A DNA stretch of 31,140 bases, from contig CAUZEA010000070.1 in NCBI GenBank assembly GCA_963578605.1, forward strand, positions 1-31,140, given 5' to 3'. A program made the position numbers and the translations under genes. This stretch comes from JAKVCB01 sp963578605. Its GTDB lineage: Bacteria; Planctomycetota; Planctomycetia; Pirellulales; Lacipirellulaceae. Positions 9,260-16,585 of this stretch are shown here, piece by piece. Position 1 is the first letter of the stretch; each line of letters opens with the position of its first letter. The notes beneath the pieces were generated by a model, which was not told the DNA's origin, ran no database searches, and was given only the letters and a program-made list of their open reading frames with translations.

Positions 9260-10129
9260 TTAATCGGCTGCCGAGCCATAATAGGCGGTGGCAGGGAGCC
9301 CTGACCGCGAAGTGACCAGCTCCACAATGGCGTCGACCTCGGTATCTGCCAAAGGCGTCACGTACGACTCGGTCGGTGGCCGGGCCACCGTATAAACCTG
9401 GACCAACTTGATCTGCCCTCCCGCACGAGTAATTTCATTCAACCGATCGCAAAACGCGGCAAGTTCTCCGGGAGGGGGTGGCGCACCATCCACCTGCATG
9501 AAGAGTGCTTGGATGACCAAAGGTCGCAATTGTGCGGCGGCGGTGATGTTGTCCAGGATTTTCCGCAAGGGGATCGGTGTGCGCTCGATCTGCTGATAAT
9601 ACTCTTGCGTTCCCGCTTCGAGCTTGGCCCAAATCTCACCATTGTGGGCGTCAAGAATCTCCAACCCTCGCTGGACAGCGGGGCGATGGAACATGCTGGC
9701 GTTGGTGATCAACACAAACTTTACATCGTTGAGCTCCGCCTGTTGCTTGACCCTGGCACAGCGGCTCACGATTTCATCGAAGTTTTTGTACGTGGTTGGC
9801 TCGCCATCGCCACTGAAGGCAATGTCGTTGAGTCGCCGCAAATTGCTGGCAACGTGTTCAAACCTGGGTGACTTGTAGATGTCACCAGACGTAACCAGGT
9901 TCAGCATCTCCTGCAACTCGCGAAGCAGTTGGTCTGTTTCGATAAACCGAGTCTCGCTCTGAGAGGTGCGATTGACCTGGCAGTAGATGCAATCAAAGTT
10001 ACAAACTTTGTCCGGGTTGAGATTGACCCCAACCGAAATTCCCTTGGATCGGCGGCTGAGGACGGGATAGACGAACCGGTTGGCTTCGTACGACCGTTGG
10101 TGTTGGGTGAACAGATCGTGCTCAGACAT
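9260..10129 (-). CDS. radical SAM protein of unknown function
   Basis: 289 residues from ATG 10129; the open frame extends another 53 codons upstream without family-like sequence. The cluster-binding motif CNFDCIYC gives Cys43, Cys47 and Cys50 (CX3CX2C), followed by 'DIAFSGDGEPTTYKNF', the glycine-rich SAM-contact region. The opening 'GISVGVNLNPDKVCNFDC' marks a widespread bacterial family of stand-alone radical SAM proteins whose reaction is not established, as far as I know. There is no C-terminal SPASM cysteine cluster. It lies 163 nt downstream of the ABC exporter on the same strand, so co-transcription is possible but not evident. Confidence 0.88.
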   Translation of the reverse strand: MSEHDLFTQHQRSYEANRFVYPVLSRRSKGISVGVNLNPDKVCNFDCIYCQVNRTSQSETRFIETDQLLRELQEMLNLVTSGDIYKSPRFEHVASNLRRLNDIAFSGDGEPTTYKNFDEIVSRCARVKQQAELNDVKFVLITNASMFHRPAVQRGLEILDAHNGEIWAKLEAGTQEYYQQIERTPIPLRKILDNITAAAQLRPLVIQALFMQVDGAPPPPGELAAFCDRLNEITRAGGQIKLVQVYTVARPPTESYVTPLADTEVDAIVELVTSRSGLPATAYYGSAAD

Positions 10130-10291
10130 GTTAACGACGTCAGGGTTGCCGAATGGGAACTTAAGCGTAATGATCGACAATGTATCATAGACAGTTGCTG
10201 CCGTTCGTCGAGTCAAAGTGACCGATATCAAGGCCGGAAAACACCAGGCCAGATGCGGTGCGGAGACGCCTTTTTCGAGAACAGGCACCGA

Positions 10292-12295
10292 CTAGGCGGT
10301 TGCACGATAGCCAAAGCTGGCCAGGCGTTGATAGAGATCGCAGCGCCCGACGAGTTCCTCGTGGGTGCCAACATCCTGAATACGGCCACCCTCCATGACA
10401 ACTACACGATCGGCTAGTGCAATCGTACTCATGTGGTGTGTTACAACCACCGCGGTGCGGTTATGGAGAAATTCCCGTAATACTTGATGAATAAGCTGCT
10501 CACTTTCGAGATCAATCTGACTGGTGGCTTCGTCAAGCATCAAGATCGTGGGGTCGCGAAGGATTGCTCGAGCCAGCGCAACCCGCTGCCGTTGGCCACC
10601 CGAAAGTTTGTTCCCACTAGGTCCGACAATCGTTTGGTAGCCATGGGAGAGTTTCTCGGTAATGAAGCCATGGGCATGTGCTTTGCGGGCAGCGGCCTCA
10701 ATGGCGTCGTCTCCGACGCCGACCGTACCGTAGGCAATATTTGCGCCAACCGTATCGTTGAACAGGAGTGTTTCCTGACTCACCAGACCGATCTGCATGC
10801 GCAGATCCCGAATCCGTACATCACGCAAGTCAATGCCATTGATAGTAATCCTGCCCCGTTGAGTGTCATAAAAGCGGGGAATCAAATTCAGCAGGGTCGA
10901 CTTGCCGCAACCGTTGGGCCCAACAATCGCGATCGTTTCGCCAGCGTGGATTTCCAGGTTAATGTCACGAAGGACTGGTTTATCGGCTGAATAGCAGAAG
11001 TCGATGTGCTCAAGGCGAAGCTTTTCCCAGCGTTTGGGCAGTTCCACAGGGTTGGCTGGGTCGGTGATACCCGGTTCACGGTCGAGCACCTCGTAAACCC
11101 GATCTGCCGCTGCAAACGACTGTTGCAAGTTGCTGAACACACTCGCCAACTTGCGTGCGGGATTCGCCATTCCGGCCATCATGGCGAAAAACACACTCAT
11201 CCAGCCGTGGGTCAGTGGAATGTCGCTGATCCTCAACCCTAGGATATGGGTCTCCCGGTTTAGCACCAAATATCCACCTGCCGTCGAGGCTAACAGCACC
11301 ATGAGTATGCCGAGGAACTCGGTGAGTGGACTGATCAGCGAGTTGTAGCGGGTGATTTTCATCTGTCGTTGGTAGTACAGCTTGGCCGACTGATGAAAGT
11401 GGCTGCGTTCGGCCGACTCCATGGTGAACGCCTTGATGAGCTTGATCCCACCAAGCGTCTCGGTGAGCGTTTCATAAATTATCGAGAGTTCTTGCATCGC
11501 CCGACGATGTGCCCGTTTCAGCGCTTTGGTGAGCCAGCGAATCGTGAACCCTGCAATGGGAACAATGATCATGGTCAACAACAGCAGCTGCCAGCTGACA
11601 AAAGCCGCAATCGTTAAACATACGATCATTTTCAAGGGCTCAAGCAGTCCTTGACCAACCACCGATCGAACACCGCTGCTCATTTGATTGAGATCCGACG
11701 TGCAACGATTCATCAAATCCCCGCGCCCCTGCTCGTTGAAGCTCTTCATATCGAGCCGCAGAATCTGTCGGTAAAACTCCTTGCGCACGTCAAAACCGAC
11801 CAGGTATCCCAGCCGCGCCGCCAGCACCATATTCACAATGCGGAATAAGCACTTCAGCAACGTGCCGATAAGGACCAACCCACACACGATCATCAGTGTC
11901 GCAAATGGCGTGTCAGGCAGGTATCGATGGGCCCAGCCGCCAGCCCAGCGGTACCACTGCACCTGCTTGCGGTGGATAAACACCTTGAACTCAGCGTGGC
12001 TGATCTGTGCCTGGAAATGTTCATTGGTTTTCGCATCATTCTTTGTTGCCGCTCTGCGGTCACGCAATTCTGCGAGTTGCTGTTCGTACTGGGCAACTTC
12101 CTGTTGGTGTTTGGCGAGTTGGTCATCTACCCACTCTGGCAGTGCGCGGTCGGTCATGATCACGTCCACCACCGGATAAACCGCTGTCAGATTACCGCCC
12201 CACAAGATGGCAACCAGCGTCCCGCTCGCGAGGCAAGCGAAAACTGTCCCGCGATAATGAAGAGCCAATCGGAGGGCGCGGCCAAAGTTCTTCAT
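10292..12295 (-). CDS. ABC exporter, MsbA-like half transporter with extended TM1-TM2 insert
   Basis: 667 residues: one transmembrane domain fused to one nucleotide-binding domain, working as a homodimer in the inner membrane. TM1 is near residues 15-40 and TM2 starts near 130. Between them sits a highly charged, helix-forming insert (about 52-118) predicted outside the cytoplasm. The ATPase domain has Walker A GPNGCGKST (~458), signature LSGGQRQ (~563), Walker B ILMLDEAT (~584) and the H-loop 'VVVTHHMST'. MsbA relatives move lipid A or other lipids and drugs; the substrate here is unknown. A small membrane protein gene ends 136 nt upstream on the same strand. Confidence 0.93.
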   Translation of the reverse strand: MKNFGRALRLALHYRGTVFACLASGTLVAILWGGNLTAVYPVVDVIMTDRALPEWVDDQLAKHQQEVAQYEQQLAELRDRRAATKNDAKTNEHFQAQISHAEFKVFIHRKQVQWYRWAGGWAHRYLPDTPFATLMIVCGLVLIGTLLKCLFRIVNMVLAARLGYLVGFDVRKEFYRQILRLDMKSFNEQGRGDLMNRCTSDLNQMSSGVRSVVGQGLLEPLKMIVCLTIAAFVSWQLLLLTMIIVPIAGFTIRWLTKALKRAHRRAMQELSIIYETLTETLGGIKLIKAFTMESAERSHFHQSAKLYYQRQMKITRYNSLISPLTEFLGILMVLLASTAGGYLVLNRETHILGLRISDIPLTHGWMSVFFAMMAGMANPARKLASVFSNLQQSFAAADRVYEVLDREPGITDPANPVELPKRWEKLRLEHIDFCYSADKPVLRDINLEIHAGETIAIVGPNGCGKSTLLNLIPRFYDTQRGRITINGIDLRDVRIRDLRMQIGLVSQETLLFNDTVGANIAYGTVGVGDDAIEAAARKAHAHGFITEKLSHGYQTIVGPSGNKLSGGQRQRVALARAILRDPTILMLDEATSQIDLESEQLIHQVLREFLHNRTAVVVTHHMSTIALADRVVVMEGGRIQDVGTHEELVGRCDLYQRLASFGYRATA

Positions 12296-12431
12296 GGATG
12301 GTCCGAAGTTGAATCCGAGAGGGGCACCAGTCCCTCAGGGAGGAACCAACAATCCTGCGACGGAAGGAATCGGGGCAAGTAGGCAAGGCTTGTAGCAAAT
12401 CGCGGGGAGAACTCCAAGAGCGGTGGCGGTG

Positions 12432-12659
12432 CTAGCGGCGGAGCTTCACAAGTTGGTGGACAAGTCCCACCAGCAGTAAGACTCCAAACGGCGCAGCCGC
12501 ACCAAAAAACAGAAATAGCATGCGGTCGCTACCCTCTCGGCTCAACCCTCCCCAGGTAGCACAAGGTACGGCAACCACGAGCGTGATCAGCAGTGCCATT
12601 TTGAGGCTGAACTGTCTGGTCACTTTGGATCCTGATTCGTCCGGTGTTTTGGATTTCAT
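12432..12659 (-). CDS. small two-helix membrane protein
   Basis: 75 residues from ATG 12659. A polar N-terminus (residues 1-18) is followed by 'RQFSLKMALLITLVVAVPC', a hydrophobic helix with the 'QFSL..LL..T.VAV' look shared by many small planctomycete membrane proteins. A second helix is 'MLFLFFGAAAPFGVLLLVGLV', and the protein ends in a basic 'KLRR'. The function is unknown. It is upstream of the ABC exporter on the same strand and transcribed divergently from the Cys-rich lipoprotein. A TTG start at 12680 would add seven residues. Confidence 0.6.
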   Translation of the reverse strand: MKSKTPDESGSKVTRQFSLKMALLITLVVAVPCATWGGLSREGSDRMLFLFFGAAAPFGVLLLVGLVHQLVKLRR

Positions 12660-12739
12660 GTTCAATTCCGGTTCTATCAATTTGCTGGATTCTCCTGATT
12701 ATACCGCCGATATCAGCGATAGAGACACCGAATTCGCCC

Positions 12740-12757
12740 GACCGCCTGCTGGCGGTC
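12740..12757. promoter_or_regulatory. perfect 7-bp hairpin in the lipoprotein leader
   Basis: GACCGCC, loop TGCT, GGCGGTC form a perfect inverted repeat in the 129-bp space between the divergent small membrane protein and lipoprotein genes, 31 nt before the lipoprotein ATG. No T-tract follows, so it is not a typical terminator. An operator or an mRNA leader hairpin is possible; the function is inferred only from position. Confidence 0.35.
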
Positions 12758-12788
12758 TGGCTGGTGCAATCTTCGAAGGGGGAATCAT

Positions 12789-13232
12789 ATGAATCGCTAT
12801 TTTGCGCTGATTGCAGTGGCAGCTGTGACTGCCAGCAGTGGTTGTACTTCTCTGAAAACCTCCGGATGGCTTTCCAGCCAGGCAACTCACGTGACGCAAT
12901 CTCAACCGGCCCCGCAACCCCAGATTTTGCGTACTTCCTGGCAAGATGACAGCTACGGTGACTGCTCGGGTTGCTACGGCAACTCGAACGAATGTGGTTG
13001 TGGCTGTGAGCCTGGCTGTGGTTGCCATAACCCCGGTTGTTGCGGATGCGGGACTTACCAGCAGGGCATGGTCAACGGAGCCGTGTGCGGCGTGTTGGAC
13101 GGTCACTACAAGGACAATCGGTATGATTTCACACCGGGACCTCCGGTCGCACAGACCGCCTACCCTTACTACACGGTTCACGGACCACGTGATTTCCTGC
13201 TGAATAATCCACCCTCCCTGGGGCCCTATTGA
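12789..13232 (+). CDS. cysteine-rich planctomycete-type lipoprotein
   Basis: 147 residues. A short signal peptide (MNRYFALIAVAAVTASSGC) with a lipobox-like ASSGC places the lipid anchor at Cys19. After a Gln/Pro linker, residues ~55-86 contain ten cysteines in a Gly-rich pattern (CSGC, CGCGC, CGC, CCGCG), suggesting a disulfide-rich or metal-binding module. The C-terminal block 'YPYYTVHGPRDFLLNNPPSL' resembles a tail I recall from many secreted planctomycete proteins. A good ribosome site (AGGGGGA, about 7 nt before the ATG) supports the start. The function is unknown; an envelope structural or metal-handling role is an inference. Confidence 0.85.
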   Translation: MNRYFALIAVAAVTASSGCTSLKTSGWLSSQATHVTQSQPAPQPQILRTSWQDDSYGDCSGCYGNSNECGCGCEPGCGCHNPGCCGCGTYQQGMVNGAVCGVLDGHYKDNRYDFTPGPPVAQTAYPYYTVHGPRDFLLNNPPSLGPY

Positions 13233-13423
13233 TTTCCCATCACGGGCATTGCGATTTGGGCCGTAGGATTCAGAGCCCCGCAGTGGCTGCCAGCCACATC
13301 AACCAACGGAACGCGTGAACGGAATCACGTCTCAAGCCGCTACGGTGCACGGATGCATCTTGGGCGGATTTTTTTGGCTCTTCGCGAACGCAAACCTGGC
13401 TGGAATTTTTCTCACCGCCGGCC

Positions 13424-14716
13424 TTAGCACTTGGTCACGATTAACGAAATATTCTGCCCGCCAAAGCCAAAGCTATTGGAAAGCACCGTGCGGCAGGATG
13501 CATCCCGGGCAGTGTTTGGCACGTAGTCAAGGTCGCAATTAGGATCGGGTGTTTCGTAATTGATCGTTGGCGGGGCAACCTGGTCGCGGAGCACCATCAG
13601 GCATATGATCAGTTCGGTCGCGCCAGCCGCCGCGATCAAATGTCCGGTCATACTCTTGGTGCTTGAAATCGGAACCTGGCGGGCCACCGCTTCACCCAGC
13701 GCCTGCTTGATCGCAAGCGTTTCGACTTTGTCATTCACTTGGGTGCTTGTACCGTGGGCATTGATGTAGTCGATATCCTCGGGATTTTTTCCGGCATCGG
13801 CCAGAGCCATTTGGATGCAAGTGGTGGCACCCCGGCCCTCTGGATGGGTATCGGTAATCCGAAAAGCGTCGGCCGTCGTCCCGTAACCAACGATTTCGCC
13901 ATAGATACTTGCCCCCCGTTTTTTTGCACGCTCATATTCTTCCAGGACCAGCATCGACGCACCTTCACCCAGGATGAAACCGTCCCGATCTTTGTCAAAC
14001 GGTCGGGATGCCTTCTCTGGCTCATCGTTTCGCTCGCTCAAGGCAGTCAGCAAATTGAACCCCGTCACCCCGAACGGATGAATCATGCTATGGGCACCCC
14101 CTGAGAGCATCACGTCCACCTCACCACCGCGAATGAACTCAGTCGCTTCGCCAATCGCCTGACTGCTCGCAGCACAAGCAGTCAGGCAATTAACATTAGG
14201 ACCTTGGGCATTGAAAAGTGTAGCCATATATCCGGCAGGCATGTTGGGCTCTTGTTCAAGCTCAACCAGCGGATCAAGTCGCCTGAGGCCTTCCTTCATG
14301 AATTCAGCAAGATTGAGCTCACCTTGTTCGTTGTTGAGGGCAGCGATCATCATTTGACTGAAAGCGTGAAAATCTTGTTGGCCTTCACCGGCGCCGAGGT
14401 AAACTCCGAACCTTTCTGGATCGATCTCCGGACCGTCGAGCAAACCAGCGTCTCCAACGGCCTGTTTGGCAGCGCCTACAGAAAACCGTGTGTGTCGACC
14501 GCGCGACGCCCATTCGGCTGGATCCTCACCCACCGACGCCACCGACCAGTCAGGGGGCACTTCGGCGGCAATTTGTGTGGGGAAATTGCTGGCATCGAAA
14601 AGTGTTGTCCGGCCGACACCCGATTTCGACGCCTGTAAATTGGACCATAGTTCGGCCACAGAGGTTCCCAAGGGCGTTATACAGCCGATTCCGGTAACTA
14701 CAACTCGTCGTTTCAT
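13424..14716 (-). CDS. fabF: beta-ketoacyl-ACP synthase II (FabF/KASII family)
   Basis: 430 residues, normal for the family. It elongates acyl-ACP with malonyl-ACP. The thiolase fold carries the Cys-His-His triad: Cys181 in TACAASSQ, a His near 321 in NAHGTST and a His near 359 in STKSMTGH, with the conserved Lys in the same motif. 'LSNSFGFGGQN' near the C-terminus is also typical. It is the last gene of a same-strand cluster after dehydratase, ACP and dehydratase genes, 68 nt after the previous stop; GGGGAA lies about 10 nt before the ATG. A dedicated role with the neighbouring unusual ACP is possible, so it may not be the housekeeping KASII. Confidence 0.93.
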   Translation of the reverse strand: MKRRVVVTGIGCITPLGTSVAELWSNLQASKSGVGRTTLFDASNFPTQIAAEVPPDWSVASVGEDPAEWASRGRHTRFSVGAAKQAVGDAGLLDGPEIDPERFGVYLGAGEGQQDFHAFSQMMIAALNNEQGELNLAEFMKEGLRRLDPLVELEQEPNMPAGYMATLFNAQGPNVNCLTACAASSQAIGEATEFIRGGEVDVMLSGGAHSMIHPFGVTGFNLLTALSERNDEPEKASRPFDKDRDGFILGEGASMLVLEEYERAKKRGASIYGEIVGYGTTADAFRITDTHPEGRGATTCIQMALADAGKNPEDIDYINAHGTSTQVNDKVETLAIKQALGEAVARQVPISSTKSMTGHLIAAAGATELIICLMVLRDQVAPPTINYETPDPNCDLDYVPNTARDASCRTVLSNSFGFGGQNISLIVTKC

Positions 14717-14784
14717 GGAAGTATTCCCCGTTAAGCTGCCAATCGAACTCTCGTGGTGATCGTTCGTTGACGACGTGGCCAGAT

Positions 14785-15351
14785 TCAGGGCGTCAAACCA
14801 TCGCCCCCAGCGGCTGTTTCAAATCCGTAGTCGGCTGGACGCAGCCTTTGACCGTCGGCCGTCGTGCCAACATCGAATACAGCCACCAGCCGCAGCCAAT
14901 GCAACAAGTGAGCCGGATTGAACAAGCGCATTGCACCCTCCTGGCCCTCCCCTGAGGAACCCAGGTCTTGTGTCTGCAGACGTGCAAAGAAGATTTCCGC
15001 CTCGGCCTGCAAGCGATCTTCCACATGGGCCGTAACTTTTACGGACGCCCCATCCTCGCTGGTTTGCTCTATTTGAGCGTGGTAGGTCAGCACATCTCCA
15101 GGTCGCACCTCCCCATGAAAGGTGCATCTGGCGAACTTTGCCAAAACAACCAATTCTTTGAACTGGTAGGTTTCGCTGACCAACAGCCCGCTCGTCTGCG
15201 CCATCCCCTCGGCAATCAGCGAATGAGGCATCACTGGATAAGCAGGCCAATGATCATGGAGATACTCTTCCGAGAGCGCGACAGCCTTCACCGCGGTCGC
15301 GTGTGAACCGCTGACAAACTCGGTAAATCGATCAATCCAAAACCAACGCAT
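14785..15351 (-). CDS. hotdog-fold 3-hydroxyacyl-ACP dehydratase, FabZ-like, divergent paralog
   Basis: 188 residues. The FabZ-like catalytic pair is kept: His34 in 'DHWPAYPVMPHSL' and Glu48 in 'IAEGMAQTSG'. However, the usual PGV after the histidine loop is PHS (G43 to H). The first 50 residues align without gaps to the upstream dehydratase of the same cluster (MRF/W…VK.VALSEEYL.DH.P), so the two are paralogs. A ~45-residue C-terminal extension follows the hotdog domain. It sits between the ACP and FabF genes. It may dehydrate a special substrate or be a structural partner of the first dehydratase. Confidence 0.82.
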   Translation of the reverse strand: MRWFWIDRFTEFVSGSHATAVKAVALSEEYLHDHWPAYPVMPHSLIAEGMAQTSGLLVSETYQFKELVVLAKFARCTFHGEVRPGDVLTYHAQIEQTSEDGASVKVTAHVEDRLQAEAEIFFARLQTQDLGSSGEGQEGAMRLFNPAHLLHWLRLVAVFDVGTTADGQRLRPADYGFETAAGGDGLTP

Positions 15352-15426
15352 GGAATAAAGTAGGCGGGTTGGTCAGCCGGTTCCAGCAACTCACTGTCGA
15401 AATGAACGATCAGCCTGAAGTCGTCC

Positions 15427-15813
15427 TCATCCAGCCAGCTTGTGCGACACAAACGAACACATATCGTTGACTGTCAGATGCTTGCCCAGATTTTGCACCA
15501 TGGGATCTGCTTCAAATTGTGAAAGGTCGGCAAAAGGCATCCGCTGCTTGAGTTGGACAATTCCAGCCTCGTTCAGTTTGCCATCCTCAACGTACTCGGT
15601 ACTGGTAAGGATATCCTCCGGGAAGAGTTCACCCCGTTCGATCTTGATATCGAAACTCTTTTCGAGCCGGAACACAATGTCCAGAAAATCGATCGATTCG
15701 GCCCCCAAATCATCCTGTAAGGTTGCTTCGGGTGTCACCTCGTCGTCTTCTACGCCCAGCGCGTCGACCAGGGCCTCCTGAACTTTGGAGAATATGTCTT
15801 CTTGTGTCGCCAT
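15427..15813 (-). CDS. acyl carrier protein, extended form
   Basis: 128 residues from ATG 15813, supported by GGAGG about 10 nt upstream; a TTG start at 15843 would overlap the preceding gene. Helix II carries the phosphopantetheine serine S40 in DLGAESIDFLDIV, close to the classical DSLD motif but with ES-I. Typical ACPs are about 75-80 residues. This one has an inserted region at about 60-105 (ELFPEDILTSTEYVEDGKLN…) before the final helix 'LTVNDMCSFVSHKL'. The gene lies between two FabZ-like dehydratases, so it most likely carries the acyl chain they process. Confidence 0.9.
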   Translation of the reverse strand: MATQEDIFSKVQEALVDALGVEDDEVTPEATLQDDLGAESIDFLDIVFRLEKSFDIKIERGELFPEDILTSTEYVEDGKLNEAGIVQLKQRMPFADLSQFEADPMVQNLGKHLTVNDMCSFVSHKLAG

Positions 15814-15839
15814 TGCCGTTCTTTCCTCCGCGCGCCGTT

Positions 15840-16334
15840 TCAAGCTGGCGTAGTAGTCATCGTATCGGATGACACAAGCACTTTCTGCGCCAGTCGGAAC
15901 CGTGCTTTAATTTGCTGGTCGATCTCGCCCTGGGTAGGGTCGCAGTCCGCCAGGTTGTAACGCTCCAAAACAAGCCGCCCACTCAGTGTGGGGCGATCGC
16001 CGACACGGCCAGCGACCTTCAACGTCGCAAAGCGATCATCCTGCTTAATGATCGACACGTCGATGGTCAGTGTCTGACCGGGAGTAACAAAACTAGCATA
16101 TTTAACGTTCTTGGCTTCCTTCAACAGAATGATACTGTGAGCATAATCCTCGCTCAGCCGTAACAGCCAGGCAGCTGACTGAGTTGCACCCTCCAGCATG
16201 AATACCCCCGGCAATACCGGGAACTCGGGAAAATGATCCGCGAGGTACTCTTCCGTCAGGGCGACATTCTTTACGGCCGTTAGCCGCACTCCTGGCTCAT
16301 ATGACCGAATTGAGTCAAGCAACCAGAAACGCAT
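15840..16334 (-). CDS. 3-hydroxyacyl-ACP dehydratase, FabZ-like
   Basis: 164 residues, a single hotdog domain. The canonical FabZ active site is present: His34 in 'DHFPEFPVLPGVF' and Glu48 in 'MLEGATQSAAWL', with PGV intact. It would dehydrate 3-hydroxyacyl-ACP to enoyl-ACP in fatty acid synthesis. First gene of the four-gene same-strand cluster; a TATAAT promoter candidate lies about 85 nt upstream. The C-terminal ~30 residues beyond the hotdog core are charged. Annotating it as the housekeeping fabZ would be a guess, because another copy may exist elsewhere. Confidence 0.87.
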   Translation of the reverse strand: MRFWLLDSIRSYEPGVRLTAVKNVALTEEYLADHFPEFPVLPGVFMLEGATQSAAWLLRLSEDYAHSIILLKEAKNVKYASFVTPGQTLTIDVSIIKQDDRFATLKVAGRVGDRPTLSGRLVLERYNLADCDPTQGEIDQQIKARFRLAQKVLVSSDTMTTTPA

Positions 16335-16418
16335 TCTTTACAACCGTTTACTGAGGATTTGCTCCGACCGCAGAGCAAACCACAGCCTTGGTGATTTAGG
16401 GAGTATAGCGAATTAGGG

Positions 16419-16447
16419 ATTATAGCCCTGAGTCTGGCGGGCTACAA
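16419..16447 (-). promoter_or_regulatory. sigma70-type promoter candidate for the dehydratase-ACP-FabF cluster
   Basis: On the minus strand a perfect TATAAT (16424-16419) is preceded by TTGTAG (16447-16442) with exactly 17 nt between them. It sits about 85 nt upstream of the first dehydratase ATG in the 251-bp gap after sufS. The -35 box matches the consensus at only three of six positions. Planctomycete promoter rules are less certain than those of E. coli. Confidence 0.45.
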
Positions 16448-16585
16448 CGTCTGTACAAACTCTAGCGAGGCCGATTTAGTCGATTATGGCCCGGGAGGCA
16501 AGATGGAATTGGAACGACTACCTGCTGCCGCACCCCCCTTACGGAATTTCTGAATCCGGCATCGCCGTAACCCGCAGTAGCCCTG

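Noticed and set aside
13283..13297. GTGGCT-GCC-AGCCAC hairpin after the lipoprotein gene as a terminator
   Set aside because: The stem is perfect but short and is not followed by a T-tract; a T-run at ~13369 is too far away.
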